The notes under the pieces were generated by a model, which did not search any database, was not told the DNA's origin, and saw only the letters and a program-made list of their open reading frames with translations. Of a stretch of DNA of 64,000 bases, positions 15,510 through 24,103 are shown piece by piece. The stretch's first letter is position 1; every line of letters begins with the position of its first letter. The translations under genes and the position numbers were made by a program. Origin of the DNA: Clostridium sp. Marseille-P2415 (GTDB taxonomy: Bacteria; Bacillota; Clostridia; Lachnospirales; Lachnospiraceae); assembly GCF_900155545.1 (NCBI RefSeq), contig NZ_LT732526.1, positions 2,680,899 through 2,744,898 of the forward strand. The letters run 5' to 3'.

Positions 15510-16964
15510 TTACATTTCTAATTTTGCAAGCATTTTTTCTTTTCTTTCCAGCATTTCGTCAATTCTTGTGATATATTGCTCCACATCTTTGACATTTTCC
15601 ACCCGCTCCAGACGGTTTTCCGACGGGAATACCACCTTGGTGGTGGTCCCGGCCCCGCAGGCCACAATGGTTTGTTTTTCTTCCATGATCAAAATATTAT
15701 AGATGCAGGCTTTGCCCGGAAGGGAATAACCGACATTTTCAAAATTGCCCGCCATGTTCTTCTGGCGGTAAAGGTAATACGGCTCCTGCCCCATATTCCG
15801 GGCGCAGTCTGCGGTCAGATCGATCATTTCCTGGGTGTTGGTGATCTTTAAATCCCCATACTTTTCTTTGAACATGTTAAGACGTGCCGCCCGCTTGATG
15901 GCAAGGGAATGAACGGTAATGCCATCCGGGCGGAGCGCCCGTATCTCTTCCATGGTACGGGTCACATCTTCCATGCCCTCTTCCGGCAGCCCGATGATCA
16001 AGTCCATGTTGATATTATCAAAGTCCAGAGCTCTTGCCATGTAAAACCGGTCCTTTACCATATCCACGGTATGATGGCGGCCGATCAGGTCCAGGGTCTC
16101 CTGCTTCATGGTCTGGGGATTAATGGAAATACGGGTGACCCCATAACGCTTTAAGACCTGAAGCTTCTCCTCCGTGATGCTGTCCGGACGTCCTGCTTCT
16201 ACAGTAAATTCCTGAATGGCTGTAAAATCAAAGGTCGCTTTCAGCCTGCATATGAGCCTGTCCAGATGAGGGGCGGAAAGGGATGTAGGCGTACCGCCTC
16301 CGATGTAAACGGTATCCAGGGTCCTGCCTTTCATTTTTCCGGCCACATAGTCCATTTCCCGGAATAACGCTTTCAGATACTGTTCCATGCGTTTCTCCCA
16401 CTGCCCGATGGGAAAGGAAGGGAAGGAACAGTACAGGCAGGTGGTTGGACAGAACGGAATGCCTACATACAAACTGTAGCCATGCTCATAGTCAATGGAA
16501 GAAAGCAGATCCATTTCCCGTCTGGCGATTTCCAGACTCAGATCGATTTTTCCATCGCCGGTTAAATAAGTATCCTTCATATAGCTGCGGACTTCTTCAG
16601 CCGTATCCCCTTCCGAAAGCCTTGTCATGGCAATTTTGGTCGGCCGGATTCCGGTTAAGGTTCCCCAGGGAAGCTCTGTACCGGTAAGCCGGCTAAGCAT
16701 GCCATAAAGCATCCGCTTGATCCGGTTCTTGGTCTCAAAGCGGTCGGAAAAATCTGCTTCCGTCACAGAAGACTTTGTAATCCCATTCTTCAAATCCTGA
16801 ACCGTCAATTCAAAGGAGCCTTCCCCGGTCCTGCCGCGGACAAGAAGGTGATATTCTGTCCCGGCCGCTTCCTCGTGGGCAAAGCTTTCTCCCGGATAAA
16901 ACGCCATCAAAAGTTCCCGGATATCCTGTTCAAAGGATTGATCCTCTAATATTATTCCTATCAT
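15510..16964 (-). CDS. hemZ: Coproporphyrinogen dehydrogenase-like radical SAM protein HemZ
   Basis: 484 residues from the ATG at 16964, which follows AGGAAAGAGCGT; a longer reading would overlap the upstream gene by 41 bp. An N-terminal about 150-residue region typical of HemZ precedes the radical SAM barrel with FCPTTCLYCSFPSFP (CxxxCxxC, 4Fe-4S cluster), GGGTPTSLS and the SAM-contacting FTVEAGRPDSITEEKL. HemZ is linked to oxygen-independent tetrapyrrole formation, but its exact reaction is debated. It directly follows a metallo-hydrolase gene (10-base gap), with which it is probably co-transcribed. Confidence 0.88.
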   Translation of the reverse strand: MIGIILEDQSFEQDIRELLMAFYPGESFAHEEAAGTEYHLLVRGRTGEGSFELTVQDLKNGITKSSVTEADFSDRFETKNRIKRMLYGMLSRLTGTELPWGTLTGIRPTKIAMTRLSEGDTAEEVRSYMKDTYLTGDGKIDLSLEIARREMDLLSSIDYEHGYSLYVGIPFCPTTCLYCSFPSFPIGQWEKRMEQYLKALFREMDYVAGKMKGRTLDTVYIGGGTPTSLSAPHLDRLICRLKATFDFTAIQEFTVEAGRPDSITEEKLQVLKRYGVTRISINPQTMKQETLDLIGRHHTVDMVKDRFYMARALDFDNINMDLIIGLPEEGMEDVTRTMEEIRALRPDGITVHSLAIKRAARLNMFKEKYGDLKITNTQEMIDLTADCARNMGQEPYYLYRQKNMAGNFENVGYSLPGKACIYNILIMEEKQTIVACGAGTTTKVVFPSENRLERVENVKDVEQYITRIDEMLERKEKMLAKLEM

Positions 16965-16974
16965 ACGCTCTTTC

Positions 16975-17619
16975 CTATCCTTTGTAAAATGCAACCGGAT
17001 TGTATGTTTTCTCATGGCCGATGGTGGTCATGTCCCCATGACCCGGATAAACAAGGGTATCTCCAGGCAATACAAAAAGCCGCTCTGTTATGGATTTCAC
17101 GATCTTTAACTGGTCTCCCGTGGGTAAGTCCGTCCTCCCCATGGACTCCAAAAATAGAGTGTCCCCGCTTATCAAAACGCCTTCCTCTTTGATCAGGTAG
17201 CAGACAGAACCGGAGGTATGGCCGGGGGTAAACAGCACCTGAAAGGAAATTCCTGCAAGTGACAGGATATCCCCGTCTTTTACATATTCATCCGCATGGA
17301 CCGCACAGGGCCCGCCAAAGCCGGAAGATAAATTAACAGCCGGATCCGTCAGGGTCTCTCTTTCATGCTCGCCCGCATAAACCTTTCCCTCCGGGAATGC
17401 TCTTATTATATCCTTCACGGCCAGAATGTGGTCAAAATGTCCGTGTGTCAGTAAAACTGCCTCCGGGATCACCGAAAGCTCCCGACACATATTCAGGATA
17501 TATGCGCCGTCAGCGCCCGGGTCCACGATTACCGCCTTTTTCTGCCCTTCCCGGTATATCACATAGCAGTTGGTTCCTATCTGTCCTACCGGATAAGTCT
17601 TGATTCTGAAATTGCTCAT
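16975..17619 (-). CDS. Metallo-beta-lactamase fold hydrolase, glyoxalase II-like (YqgX type)
   Basis: 214 residues. The metal signature LLTHGHFDHILAV is HxHxDH, with further ligands in FTPGHTSGSVCYL, SGDTLF and YPGHGDMT. Small size and the motif spacing match the Bacillus YqgX / glyoxalase II-like group, cytosolic thioesterases of uncertain substrate. The start follows AGGTAGGAGATGGAAAG. It lies between the acetyltransferase gene and hemZ in one direction. Confidence 0.88.
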   Translation of the reverse strand: MSNFRIKTYPVGQIGTNCYVIYREGQKKAVIVDPGADGAYILNMCRELSVIPEAVLLTHGHFDHILAVKDIIRAFPEGKVYAGEHERETLTDPAVNLSSGFGGPCAVHADEYVKDGDILSLAGISFQVLFTPGHTSGSVCYLIKEEGVLISGDTLFLESMGRTDLPTGDQLKIVKSITERLFVLPGDTLVYPGHGDMTTIGHEKTYNPVAFYKG

Positions 17620-17663
17620 CTTTCCATCTCCTACCTGTCATTGTCTTACTGTAACACATTTCC

Positions 17664-18683
17664 TTATCGAAAGGAAAACACAGGAATATCGGTGCCATAT
17701 AATAGTTTCACATCATAATGGTCCGCATATTCTGTCCACAGTATATTATTTTTATTTCTCGTCGTAACAAAATAATCTGCTGCCGCAAACAGGCTCCGTA
17801 AATCATCGTCCTGTTTCCCCTCTTTCAGGATCATTTCCGCCTCCTGCCCTTCAAAATCCTTTAAAAACTCCAGAAGCACTTTCGAACAGCCCTTTGCTGC
17901 ATCCGGCGGACAGATATACAGCACAAGTCTTGTCTGCGGCCGGTTCATGGCATAGTATTCCTTTAAGATTTTTTTCCAAAGAGAAAACGGCTCTTCAAAA
18001 TCCGCAATAAAAAGAATGGTTTTCTTTTCTCCCTTTTCCATGGCAGGAATGACCTGGTTCCATTTTTCCTCTGCTTCCCTGCCGTATTTTTCAATAAAAT
18101 CCTCCACAGGCCGGATAAAATCCTCCTGGCGCTGCGCCAGGCTATCCAAAGGCCAATTCCACCAGCCAATGGCATTCATTGCCCTTCTCTGTTCCTCATC
18201 AAACCGGTAACCGATGATCCTTGCCGGATTTCCCGCTGCCATGGTATAGGCAGGGACATCCTTTGTTACGACGCTCTCCGCGCCTATGATGGCACCGTTA
18301 TGTATGGTAATGCCTCCCATAATGGTCGCTCCATGCCCGATCCAGACATCATTCTGAATGAGTACAGAACCTTTTCTCCTGGTTCTGCTTGCTGAATGAA
18401 GGGTTAAAAAGCCCGGACTCCCCAGAAGCACGGATTTGTAATCATGATTTAAATTCACCAAAAATGTGATGTTATCTGCAAATGCGCAATATTTGCCGAT
18501 CTGAATGCAATGAACGCCTTCTGAATAGTTAAAATTCAATCCCGATTGTACTTCTGCTCCCACGATATAGCTGTCTGTATCAATCTGCAAAAAGGGAAAC
18601 TGTTCTTCCGTATTTGGAACAGGAATATTCATAAGTGTTATGCTTTTCACTGTCTGAGGATTATATTTTACATGATATACCAT
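17664..18683 (-). CDS. CatB-like hexapeptide acetyltransferase with unknown C-terminal domain
   Basis: 339 residues. Residues 1-210 form a left-handed beta-helix xenobiotic/sugar O-acetyltransferase: IQIGKYCAFADNITFL, NLNHDYKSV, VWIGHGATIMGGITIHNGAI, IGAESVVTKDVPAYTMAAGN and GYRF. The catalytic His is in LNHDYKS. From about 225 a separate alpha/beta domain follows (KKTILFIADFEEPFSLWKKI ... DLRSLFAAADYFVTTRNKNN), resembling the nucleotide half of a GT-B glycosyltransferase; I do not recognise it as a named family. Normal CatB enzymes are about 210 residues, so this is a fusion. The substrate is unknown; surface glycan modification is a guess. Confidence 0.75.
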   Translation of the reverse strand: MVYHVKYNPQTVKSITLMNIPVPNTEEQFPFLQIDTDSYIVGAEVQSGLNFNYSEGVHCIQIGKYCAFADNITFLVNLNHDYKSVLLGSPGFLTLHSASRTRRKGSVLIQNDVWIGHGATIMGGITIHNGAIIGAESVVTKDVPAYTMAAGNPARIIGYRFDEEQRRAMNAIGWWNWPLDSLAQRQEDFIRPVEDFIEKYGREAEEKWNQVIPAMEKGEKKTILFIADFEEPFSLWKKILKEYYAMNRPQTRLVLYICPPDAAKGCSKVLLEFLKDFEGQEAEMILKEGKQDDDLRSLFAAADYFVTTRNKNNILWTEYADHYDVKLLYGTDIPVFSFR

Positions 18684-18727
18684 AATGATCCCATCACCTT
18701 TCCGGATTTCGTACGGAAAAAGAGAAA

Positions 18728-18745
18728 ACTGCGTTATCCCGCAGT
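18728..18745 (-). terminator. Terminator overlapping the relA/spoT stop codon
   Basis: Minus strand ACTGCG-GGATAA-CGCAGT followed by TTTCTCTTTTT. The TAA stop of the RSH gene lies in the loop. Confidence 0.7.
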
Positions 18746-21058
18746 CCTCTCAATGTCCAGCACTCCTTCGATTTGTCTCAGCTTATCAACAAGCTTACCC
18801 AGCTCTTCCACGCCGTGGATGTCAAAGGTCATGGTAATCGTTGCTTTGCCCTGCTTATTGGTTCTGGAGTTCATGGAGGTGATGTTTATCTGTCTCTCCG
18901 TAAACACCTTGGAAATATCGACAAACATGCCGATCCGGTTATTGGCAAATATTTTGATTTCAGTAGAATACCGCTCCTTGGTGTCGTCTCCCTCCGAATC
19001 CTGCCATTCCGCGTCAATCAGACGGTTCCGTTCATCCTCCGGCAGGTTAAGTACATTGACACAATCCGTCCTGTGGATGGAAATGCCCCGTCCCCGGGTC
19101 ACGAAGCCCACGATCTCATCTCCCGGCACCGGACTGCAGCACTTGGAAAAACGGACTGCAAGATCATGGATCCCCTTTACCACGATTCCACTGCCCGAAC
19201 GCTTCTTCAAAGGCAGCTTGTTGCTCATATCTTCAATATCATTTAAGATGGTATTGTCAGTAACATCTTTCTTAAGCTTTTTATTCCGCTCATCCACCAT
19301 CTTGTTGATGACCTGGCCCTCTTTTAAACCGCCATGCCCGATGGATGCAAGAACAGAGTCCCAGTCACGGAACGCATAACGCTTCATGACCTTTTCCTGG
19401 TATTCCGGCTTGTTTATCTCAGGATAATTGATTCCCTTGGTTTTGCAGTAACGATCCACCATTTCCTTGCCGCGGAGGATGTTATCCTCTTTCAGCTCCG
19501 TTTTAAACCACTGGTTGATCTTGTTCTTTGCCTGGGGGCTTTTCACCATATTCAGCCAGTCCCGGCTGGGGCCTTTGCTGTTTTGGGAAGTAATGACTTC
19601 TACCTGATCTCCGTTTTCGATCACGTATTCAATGTTCACCAGTTTTCCGTTGACCCTGGCCCCTACCATCTTATTGCCGACTGCGCTGTGGATGGAGTAT
19701 GCAAAATCAATGGGCGTAGAACCTCTTGGAAGGTTCTTTACATCGCCGGAGGGGGTAAAACAGTAAACGCTGTCAGAGAATAAGTCCAGATCGCCCTTTA
19801 CCATGTTTAGGAATTCCTTGTTATCGGACATGTCCTTCTGCCATTCCAGGATCTGGCGCAGCCAGCTTAACTTCTCTTCCTCTTTGCCCGCCGCAACCTG
19901 TCCGCTGCCGCTTTCTTTATATTTCCAGTGGGCGGCAATTCCGTATTCAGCGGTACGGTGCATCTCATAGGTTCGGATCTGGATCTCAAACGGCTGTCCG
20001 TTGTTGCCGATCAGGGTCGTATGAAGGGACTGGTACATGTTGGGCTTGGGCATGGCGATATAGTCCTTGAAACGTCCGGGAATGGGCTTATACATCTCAT
20101 GGATCACGCCAAGGGCTGCGTAGCAGTCCTTCACATTGTCCACGATGATCCGCACGGCAAACAAGTCATAAATCTGGTCCAGGGTCTTGTTCTGGTTCAC
20201 CATCTTCTTATAGATGCTAAAGAAATGTTTCACACGGCCATCCACCCTGGCTTCGATCCCGGCTGTCTTTAAATGGTCCTGCACCTCATCTACGATGCTC
20301 TTTACAAAGTATTCTCTTGCATCCTTTTTTAATGATATTTTTTCTGCCAGTTCATAATAAATTTCCGGCTGTAAGTATTTTAAGGATAAATCATCCAGTT
20401 CGATCTTGATCTTGGAAATACCGAGACGATGGGCAATGGGAGCATAGATCTCCATGGTCTCCTTAGCTTTTTCCTTCTGTTTTTCCGATTTCATGTACTG
20501 AAGCGTCCGCATGTTATGCAGGCGGTCCGCCAGCTTAATGATGATCACACGGATATCCTTTGCCATGGCTAAGAACATTTTCCTTAAATTCTCAGCCTGG
20601 ATCTCCATCTTATCCATGGACCAGGATATCTGGGTCAGCTTGGTGACGCCATCCACCAGGAGCGCCACCTCTTCCCCGAATTCCGCCTTCAGTTCATCTA
20701 AGGACATGATGGTATCCTCTACCACATCATGCAGGATCCCGGCGGCAATGGTCTCTTTATCCATCTCTAAATCAGCCAGAATAATGGCAACACAAAGAGG
20801 GTGAATGATATAAGGTTCACCCGATTTGCGCTTTTGGTCCTTATGTGCTTCATCCGCAATGTGATATGCCTTTTCGATCATGGTAATATCATCGGAAGGA
20901 TGATATCTCCTGATGCTGGCAACCAGCTCTTCATAAAGCACCTGCGGACTGGTAAAATCTGCCGGAGCCTCCAGGTCTGCATCCACCTTCTGCTTCTCCG
21001 GACTTTCCTTTCCGTAAGCTGCCGTATTATTCTTTTCCATCCTTGGATTATCTGCCAT
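18734..21058 (-). CDS. relA: Bifunctional (p)ppGpp synthetase/hydrolase (RSH)
   Basis: 774 residues. Long RSH architecture: HD hydrolase domain (about 55-200) with AGILHDVVEDT and KLADRLHNMRTLQY; synthetase domain (about 255-375) with RFKDYIAMPKPNMYQSLHTT; TGS domain (about 415-480) with FTPSGDVKNLPRGSTPIDFA; a zinc-finger-like region with CCSPVPGDEIVGFVTRGRGI; and a C-terminal ACT domain (about 695-774). The intact HD and synthetase motifs indicate both synthesis and hydrolysis of the stringent alarmone. The start follows AAAGGTGACGGCAT. A short gap separates it from add upstream. Confidence 0.96.
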   Translation of the reverse strand: MADNPRMEKNNTAAYGKESPEKQKVDADLEAPADFTSPQVLYEELVASIRRYHPSDDITMIEKAYHIADEAHKDQKRKSGEPYIIHPLCVAIILADLEMDKETIAAGILHDVVEDTIMSLDELKAEFGEEVALLVDGVTKLTQISWSMDKMEIQAENLRKMFLAMAKDIRVIIIKLADRLHNMRTLQYMKSEKQKEKAKETMEIYAPIAHRLGISKIKIELDDLSLKYLQPEIYYELAEKISLKKDAREYFVKSIVDEVQDHLKTAGIEARVDGRVKHFFSIYKKMVNQNKTLDQIYDLFAVRIIVDNVKDCYAALGVIHEMYKPIPGRFKDYIAMPKPNMYQSLHTTLIGNNGQPFEIQIRTYEMHRTAEYGIAAHWKYKESGSGQVAAGKEEEKLSWLRQILEWQKDMSDNKEFLNMVKGDLDLFSDSVYCFTPSGDVKNLPRGSTPIDFAYSIHSAVGNKMVGARVNGKLVNIEYVIENGDQVEVITSQNSKGPSRDWLNMVKSPQAKNKINQWFKTELKEDNILRGKEMVDRYCKTKGINYPEINKPEYQEKVMKRYAFRDWDSVLASIGHGGLKEGQVINKMVDERNKKLKKDVTDNTILNDIEDMSNKLPLKKRSGSGIVVKGIHDLAVRFSKCCSPVPGDEIVGFVTRGRGISIHRTDCVNVLNLPEDERNRLIDAEWQDSEGDDTKERYSTEIKIFANNRIGMFVDISKVFTERQINITSMNSRTNKQGKATITMTFDIHGVEELGKLVDKLRQIEGVLDIERTAG

Positions 21059-21115
21059 ATGCCGTCACCTTTATTTGTAACATTCCTGGTATTCACCAAT
21101 TTTTAAACGTAGTTA

Positions 21116-22108
21116 TCATACATTATAATTATTTTTGTCGAAAAATGCAATTATTTTTTCTTTCTCTGCGTCTTCAAGAAAGGCCGCCTCCAAAGCATAC
21201 CGGTTCATCTGCGCTAAATCTGCTTCCGTAAAGCCCATGTATTTTTTGATCAGTTCTGCTTCCTTTTCCAGAGTGGTGTCTGAAACAGTCATGTTATCCG
21301 TGTTATAGGTAACCCGGATTCCCCTGTCATAAAAAGCCTTTAAAGGGTGCGCTTCTATGGAGGGGACCGCTTTTGTCTGGAGGTTGCTGATCACGCACAT
21401 CTCTAATGTAATCTTTTCCCTTTTTAAAAGGTCCATACACGCCTCTGACCGGATTGCCGCACAGCCATGCCCGATCCTTTTTGCTCCATAAGAAACCGCT
21501 TTTCCGATATTTTCATAATCTCCGCACTCTCCTGCATGTACGGTAAAGGGAATATCCCTTCGATAGGCTTCTTTAAAAAGAGGTTCGAAATGTGCCATGG
21601 GAACCAGTCCTTCCGGCCCTGCAATGTCCGCCCCCACTACCCCTTTCCCCAGGTAAGAGCCGGCTAATTCAAAGGTCTCTTCATTTTCACGGTCCGATCC
21701 ATTGACCATGGCACAGAGCAGGATTCCCGCTTTCATACGGGACTGTCCGAGTCCCTTCTTCATTCCCCTTATTACCGCTTCCACCGCCTTTTCCCCTGTC
21801 AGGCCTTTTCTTATATGGAGCTGGGGAGCAAAGCGGATCTCACTATAGATAAGTCCCTGTAAAGCCAGCCGTTCCGTTAAATCCATGGCAGCCAGTTCCA
21901 GGGCTTCTTCTGTCTGGAGCAGCTGTCCCGGCAGCTCAAAACACTTTAAGTAATCCGCCAGGCTTTCACAATTCTCCCCTGCGGAGACACTTTCCTTTTC
22001 ATCCTGCCCTTTAAAATCATATCCGATCTGCTCTGCAAGCAGCTTTACCACATCCATGGATAAGGAGCCGTCCAAATGCAGATGGAGGTCTGTTTCCGGT
22101 CGTTTCAT
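21116..22108 (-). CDS. add: Adenosine deaminase
   Basis: 330 residues from the ATG at 22108, preceded by AAAGGAGGAGGAATCATT; a 10-codon longer reading lacks a site. TIM-barrel metallo-hydrolase with DLHLHLDGSLS (zinc HxH), FTVHAGECGDYENIGKAV, RIGHGCAAI and the catalytic TYNTDNMTVSDTTL. It deaminates adenosine to inosine in purine salvage. The DN in place of the commoner DD is, from memory, frequent in Firmicutes enzymes and does not imply inactivity. It is followed by relA/spoT 57 bases downstream. Confidence 0.93.
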   Translation of the reverse strand: MKRPETDLHLHLDGSLSMDVVKLLAEQIGYDFKGQDEKESVSAGENCESLADYLKCFELPGQLLQTEEALELAAMDLTERLALQGLIYSEIRFAPQLHIRKGLTGEKAVEAVIRGMKKGLGQSRMKAGILLCAMVNGSDRENEETFELAGSYLGKGVVGADIAGPEGLVPMAHFEPLFKEAYRRDIPFTVHAGECGDYENIGKAVSYGAKRIGHGCAAIRSEACMDLLKREKITLEMCVISNLQTKAVPSIEAHPLKAFYDRGIRVTYNTDNMTVSDTTLEKEAELIKKYMGFTEADLAQMNRYALEAAFLEDAEKEKIIAFFDKNNYNV

Positions 22109-22139
22109 AATGATTCCTCCTCCTTTCAATGGAAACATT

Positions 22140-22445
22140 CTATCATATTATAGGAGAAGCAACAATTATTTCTTTATGCTTTGATATTCTTTTCTTTCCG
22201 ATAGAATAAAGTAGGGCAGCCAGTTTCCAGGTTGCCCCCTTATCAAACTGCACGTGCCCTATTAAGGCATACGGATTGATTCTTTAGCAATTCAAAGGCT
22301 TTTTCCTAATCTGTCTCAACATTTAACTGTTCTTGCATTTTGTACACATGAACTCGCTGACAGCCTTATGGAAGTTGTCCTTTCAGATAGATTCTTTTTT
22401 ATTTTGGTCTTACAGTTATCTTCTCCATAATTTCACCCACGAAAA
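22140..22445. other. Gene-free stretch between add and the first exported-protein cassette
   Basis: About 300 bases with no credible gene. It holds the possible group II intron scrap (22211-22276) and then AT-rich sequence with short broken reading frames on the minus strand, consistent with remnants of an insertion. Confidence 0.5.
22211..22276 (-). mobile_element. Possible group II intron 3' end remnant (domains V/VI)
   Basis: On the minus strand, ATCCGTATGCC-TTAATA-GGGCACGTGCAG resembles intron domain V (consensus CCGTATGC...GCACGTACGG), and GGGGGCAACC...GGCTGCCC-TAC resembles domain VI plus the -AY 3' end. Domain V base pairs and the AGC triad are degraded, and no maturase is left. It lies at the edge of the AT-rich islet. 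The likeness is to remembered consensus only; a covariance search would be needed to decide. Confidence 0.35.
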
Positions 22446-22471
22446 ATGCGCCCAGCCGAAGCTAAGCGCAT
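22446..22471 (-). terminator. Strong terminator of the first exported-protein cassette
   Basis: Minus strand ATGCGCTTAGC-TTCG-GCTGGGCGCAT: an 11-bp stem with two G-U pairs and a stable TTCG tetraloop, followed by TTTTT. It lies 85 bases after the small membrane protein. Confidence 0.9.
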
Positions 22472-22555
22472 GTTGATATACTTTTCACTGATACCATATT
22501 ATCATATTATGAGTGGGAATTATGGGAATGTTTAAAAATAAGGTAATACATTTTT

Positions 22556-22753
22556 TCACTTATACTTTTTATAATTTTTTATTATGATTTCTACAATAAT
22601 ACCTACAATCAGAATAAAAATTATTCTCCAAAACTCTGATTTAATTACATTTCCCCATGTAGCATTAGTTGAAAATTTTTCTCCGAGTATCATCCCCCCT
22701 ATAATAAAAATATAACCCAAAATACTAATTATTTTATCTATTATTGTTCTCAC
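22556..22753 (-). CDS. Small two-helix membrane protein, possible immunity protein
   Basis: 65 residues. Two hydrophobic helices, ILGYIFIIGGMILGE and FWRIIFILIVGIIVEIIIK, are separated by a short polar loop, and the protein ends with the basic NYKKYK. The start abuts the stop of the exported protein gene (no gap; the site GGGTTAGGTGAGAAC lies in its last codons), so the two are translationally linked. No family is recognised. Size, topology and pairing with a secreted protein match bacteriocin immunity proteins, and a similar partner exists at 52866-53078. Function is inferred from context only. Confidence 0.7.
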   Translation of the reverse strand: MRTIIDKIISILGYIFIIGGMILGEKFSTNATWGNVIKSEFWRIIFILIVGIIVEIIIKNYKKYK

Positions 22754-23593
22754 CTAACCCTTATAATATTTTGAGTACACATATGTCGTTGCAGACCCCA
22801 TAGATGTCGCATAATTACTATCCGTGTAGAAAGTACGACGAGTGCGCTCTACTGCCTTTTGTTGCACATATGCATTTGGAATTTGTGTATAGCGGTAGGC
22901 AATTTCCTCTTTATAATACGCTCGTTTAACGTTTTTTTGTACTATATAATTTACAATTCCCGATATAGATGTTACAGCTATACTAGCATAAGGATTTATG
23001 TTTGCATATTTAACAATTGCATTAATTATAATAGTTACTGATGCTACAGTTGTCCCTGTAATACTTTTGGAATAATTAAAAGTTCCCCATTCCTCATATG
23101 TGTTACTTACCGGATATCCATCCCAAGTTCCATTTACTCTAATTAACTGCTCTGAAGAATTTGCATCAATATCCTTATCTTCATTTAAATCAAGAACATC
23201 AACTGTTTTATTCCCATTTTGGTTTATTGTAGTTGTAACAATATTATCCTTTACATTTACTGTTTCTGTACGAACCGGGATTTCTTTTCCATTCGCATCT
23301 AATCTGAAGATAGCGGAATTTGAATACGTCAGATTATTGTTAACCTCATCATATACTCTGTACATTTCTCCATCTTCCATATAAGTATATACTAATTTCT
23401 TCGAACTTTCTATTGCATTAATTCTTGCAGTATCATTTGTTTCAAACAATTCCTCAATGCTACCTTTTTCAAATTTTATATTTGTTCTTACATTGCCATT
23501 TGAATTCGTTTGTGCAAAAACATTTACCACAGAAGTAGAGACAATTAATAATGTTAACAAAACTGATGCTAATTTTTTTATTATGTATCTCAT
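22754..23593 (-). CDS. Exported protein with pro-region and hydrophobic C-terminal segment, bacteriocin-like
   Basis: 279 residues. Signal peptide of about 28 residues (basic MRYIIKK, hydrophobic ASVLLTLLIVSTSVVNV, cleavage after VFA). Residues 29-165 are a hydrophilic, Asn/Thr-rich region without cysteines. A strongly hydrophobic, Ile/Val/Ala-rich stretch (about 183-222: GTTVASVTIIINAIVKYA, then PYASIAVTSISGIVNYIV) could insert in a membrane. A basic, Tyr-rich tail follows. The start ATG has AAAGGAGGGTACTATT. I know of no certain family match. The layout suggests a secreted large bacteriocin or toxin with its membrane partner downstream and a regulated promoter upstream. Confidence 0.7.
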   Translation of the reverse strand: MRYIIKKLASVLLTLLIVSTSVVNVFAQTNSNGNVRTNIKFEKGSIEELFETNDTARINAIESSKKLVYTYMEDGEMYRVYDEVNNNLTYSNSAIFRLDANGKEIPVRTETVNVKDNIVTTTINQNGNKTVDVLDLNEDKDIDANSSEQLIRVNGTWDGYPVSNTYEEWGTFNYSKSITGTTVASVTIIINAIVKYANINPYASIAVTSISGIVNYIVQKNVKRAYYKEEIAYRYTQIPNAYVQQKAVERTRRTFYTDSNYATSMGSATTYVYSKYYKG

Positions 23594-23724
23594 AATAGTA
23601 CCCTCCTTTTTTTGCTACAACGTATATTTTAGTTTCTAAAGCTATTGTAAGATAATTAAATGTAATTATTCAAGAGAATCACCTCTTTCTTTTGTTTCAT
23701 GTATGACTGACTTGTATTAGCTTT

Positions 23725-23753
23725 TATGTAACATAAACTTACACTAAATTCAA
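23725..23753 (-). promoter_or_regulatory. Promoter of the first exported-protein cassette
   Basis: Minus strand TTGAAT (23753-23748), 17-base spacer, TACATA (23730-23725). It predicts a leader of about 125 nt. Confidence 0.6.
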
Positions 23754-23756
23754 CCC

Positions 23757-23791
23757 AAGTGCCAAAATTATACACGTTAAGTGCCAAAATT
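23757..23791 (-). promoter_or_regulatory. LytTR-like tandem direct repeats immediately upstream of the -35 box
   Basis: AAGTGCCAAAATT occurs at 23757-23769 and 23779-23791, a perfect 13-bp direct repeat with a 22-bp period, ending 3 bases from the -35. On the coding strand this reads GCACTT-N16-GCACTT. Two direct repeats at about 21-22 bp beside the -35 are the binding layout of AgrA/ComE/PlnC LytTR-type regulators of peptide and bacteriocin genes. No LytTR regulator is encoded in the window. Confidence 0.5.
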
Positions 23792-24071
23792 TACTCACCT
23801 TACTAAATGTTTATAATAATACCTAGAAAATCTAATTCTTATTTTTTATATTTCAATTCCTAAATATAAAAATCCATAAATTTATCAATCTTCTTTTTAA
23901 TAGTCGACTTCTCGATTTGCACCAGTACTCACGAGTGGGGACTTTCACTCCAGAGAAATATTGCTTTCAAAACTCCCAGTTCATTTTTGTAACGCATCGT
24001 GGCCGCTGTTCCCAATTCACATAATAATCCTGATACAAGACAGGACTGGTGCGACTGCCTGTCGCATAAAA
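23792..24071. other. AT-rich stretch upstream of the first cassette
   Basis: About 280 bases without a credible gene. A short GC-richer segment (about 23905-24060) looks unlike its surroundings and may be remnant DNA at the islet border. I recognise nothing specific in it. Confidence 0.4.
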
Positions 24072-24097
24072 GGCTGCCCGGGAAATTCCAGGCAGCC
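24072..24097 (-). terminator. Terminator of the lsrACDBF operon
   Basis: Minus strand GGCTGCC-TGGAATTTCCCG-GGCAGCC followed by TTTT, 7 bases after the lsrF stop. Confidence 0.85.
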
Positions 24098-24103
24098 CTG
24101 TTT

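Noticed and set aside
23757-23791. CRISPR-like repeat
   Set aside because: Only two copies of 13 bp at a 22-bp period, with no array or cas genes anywhere in the window.
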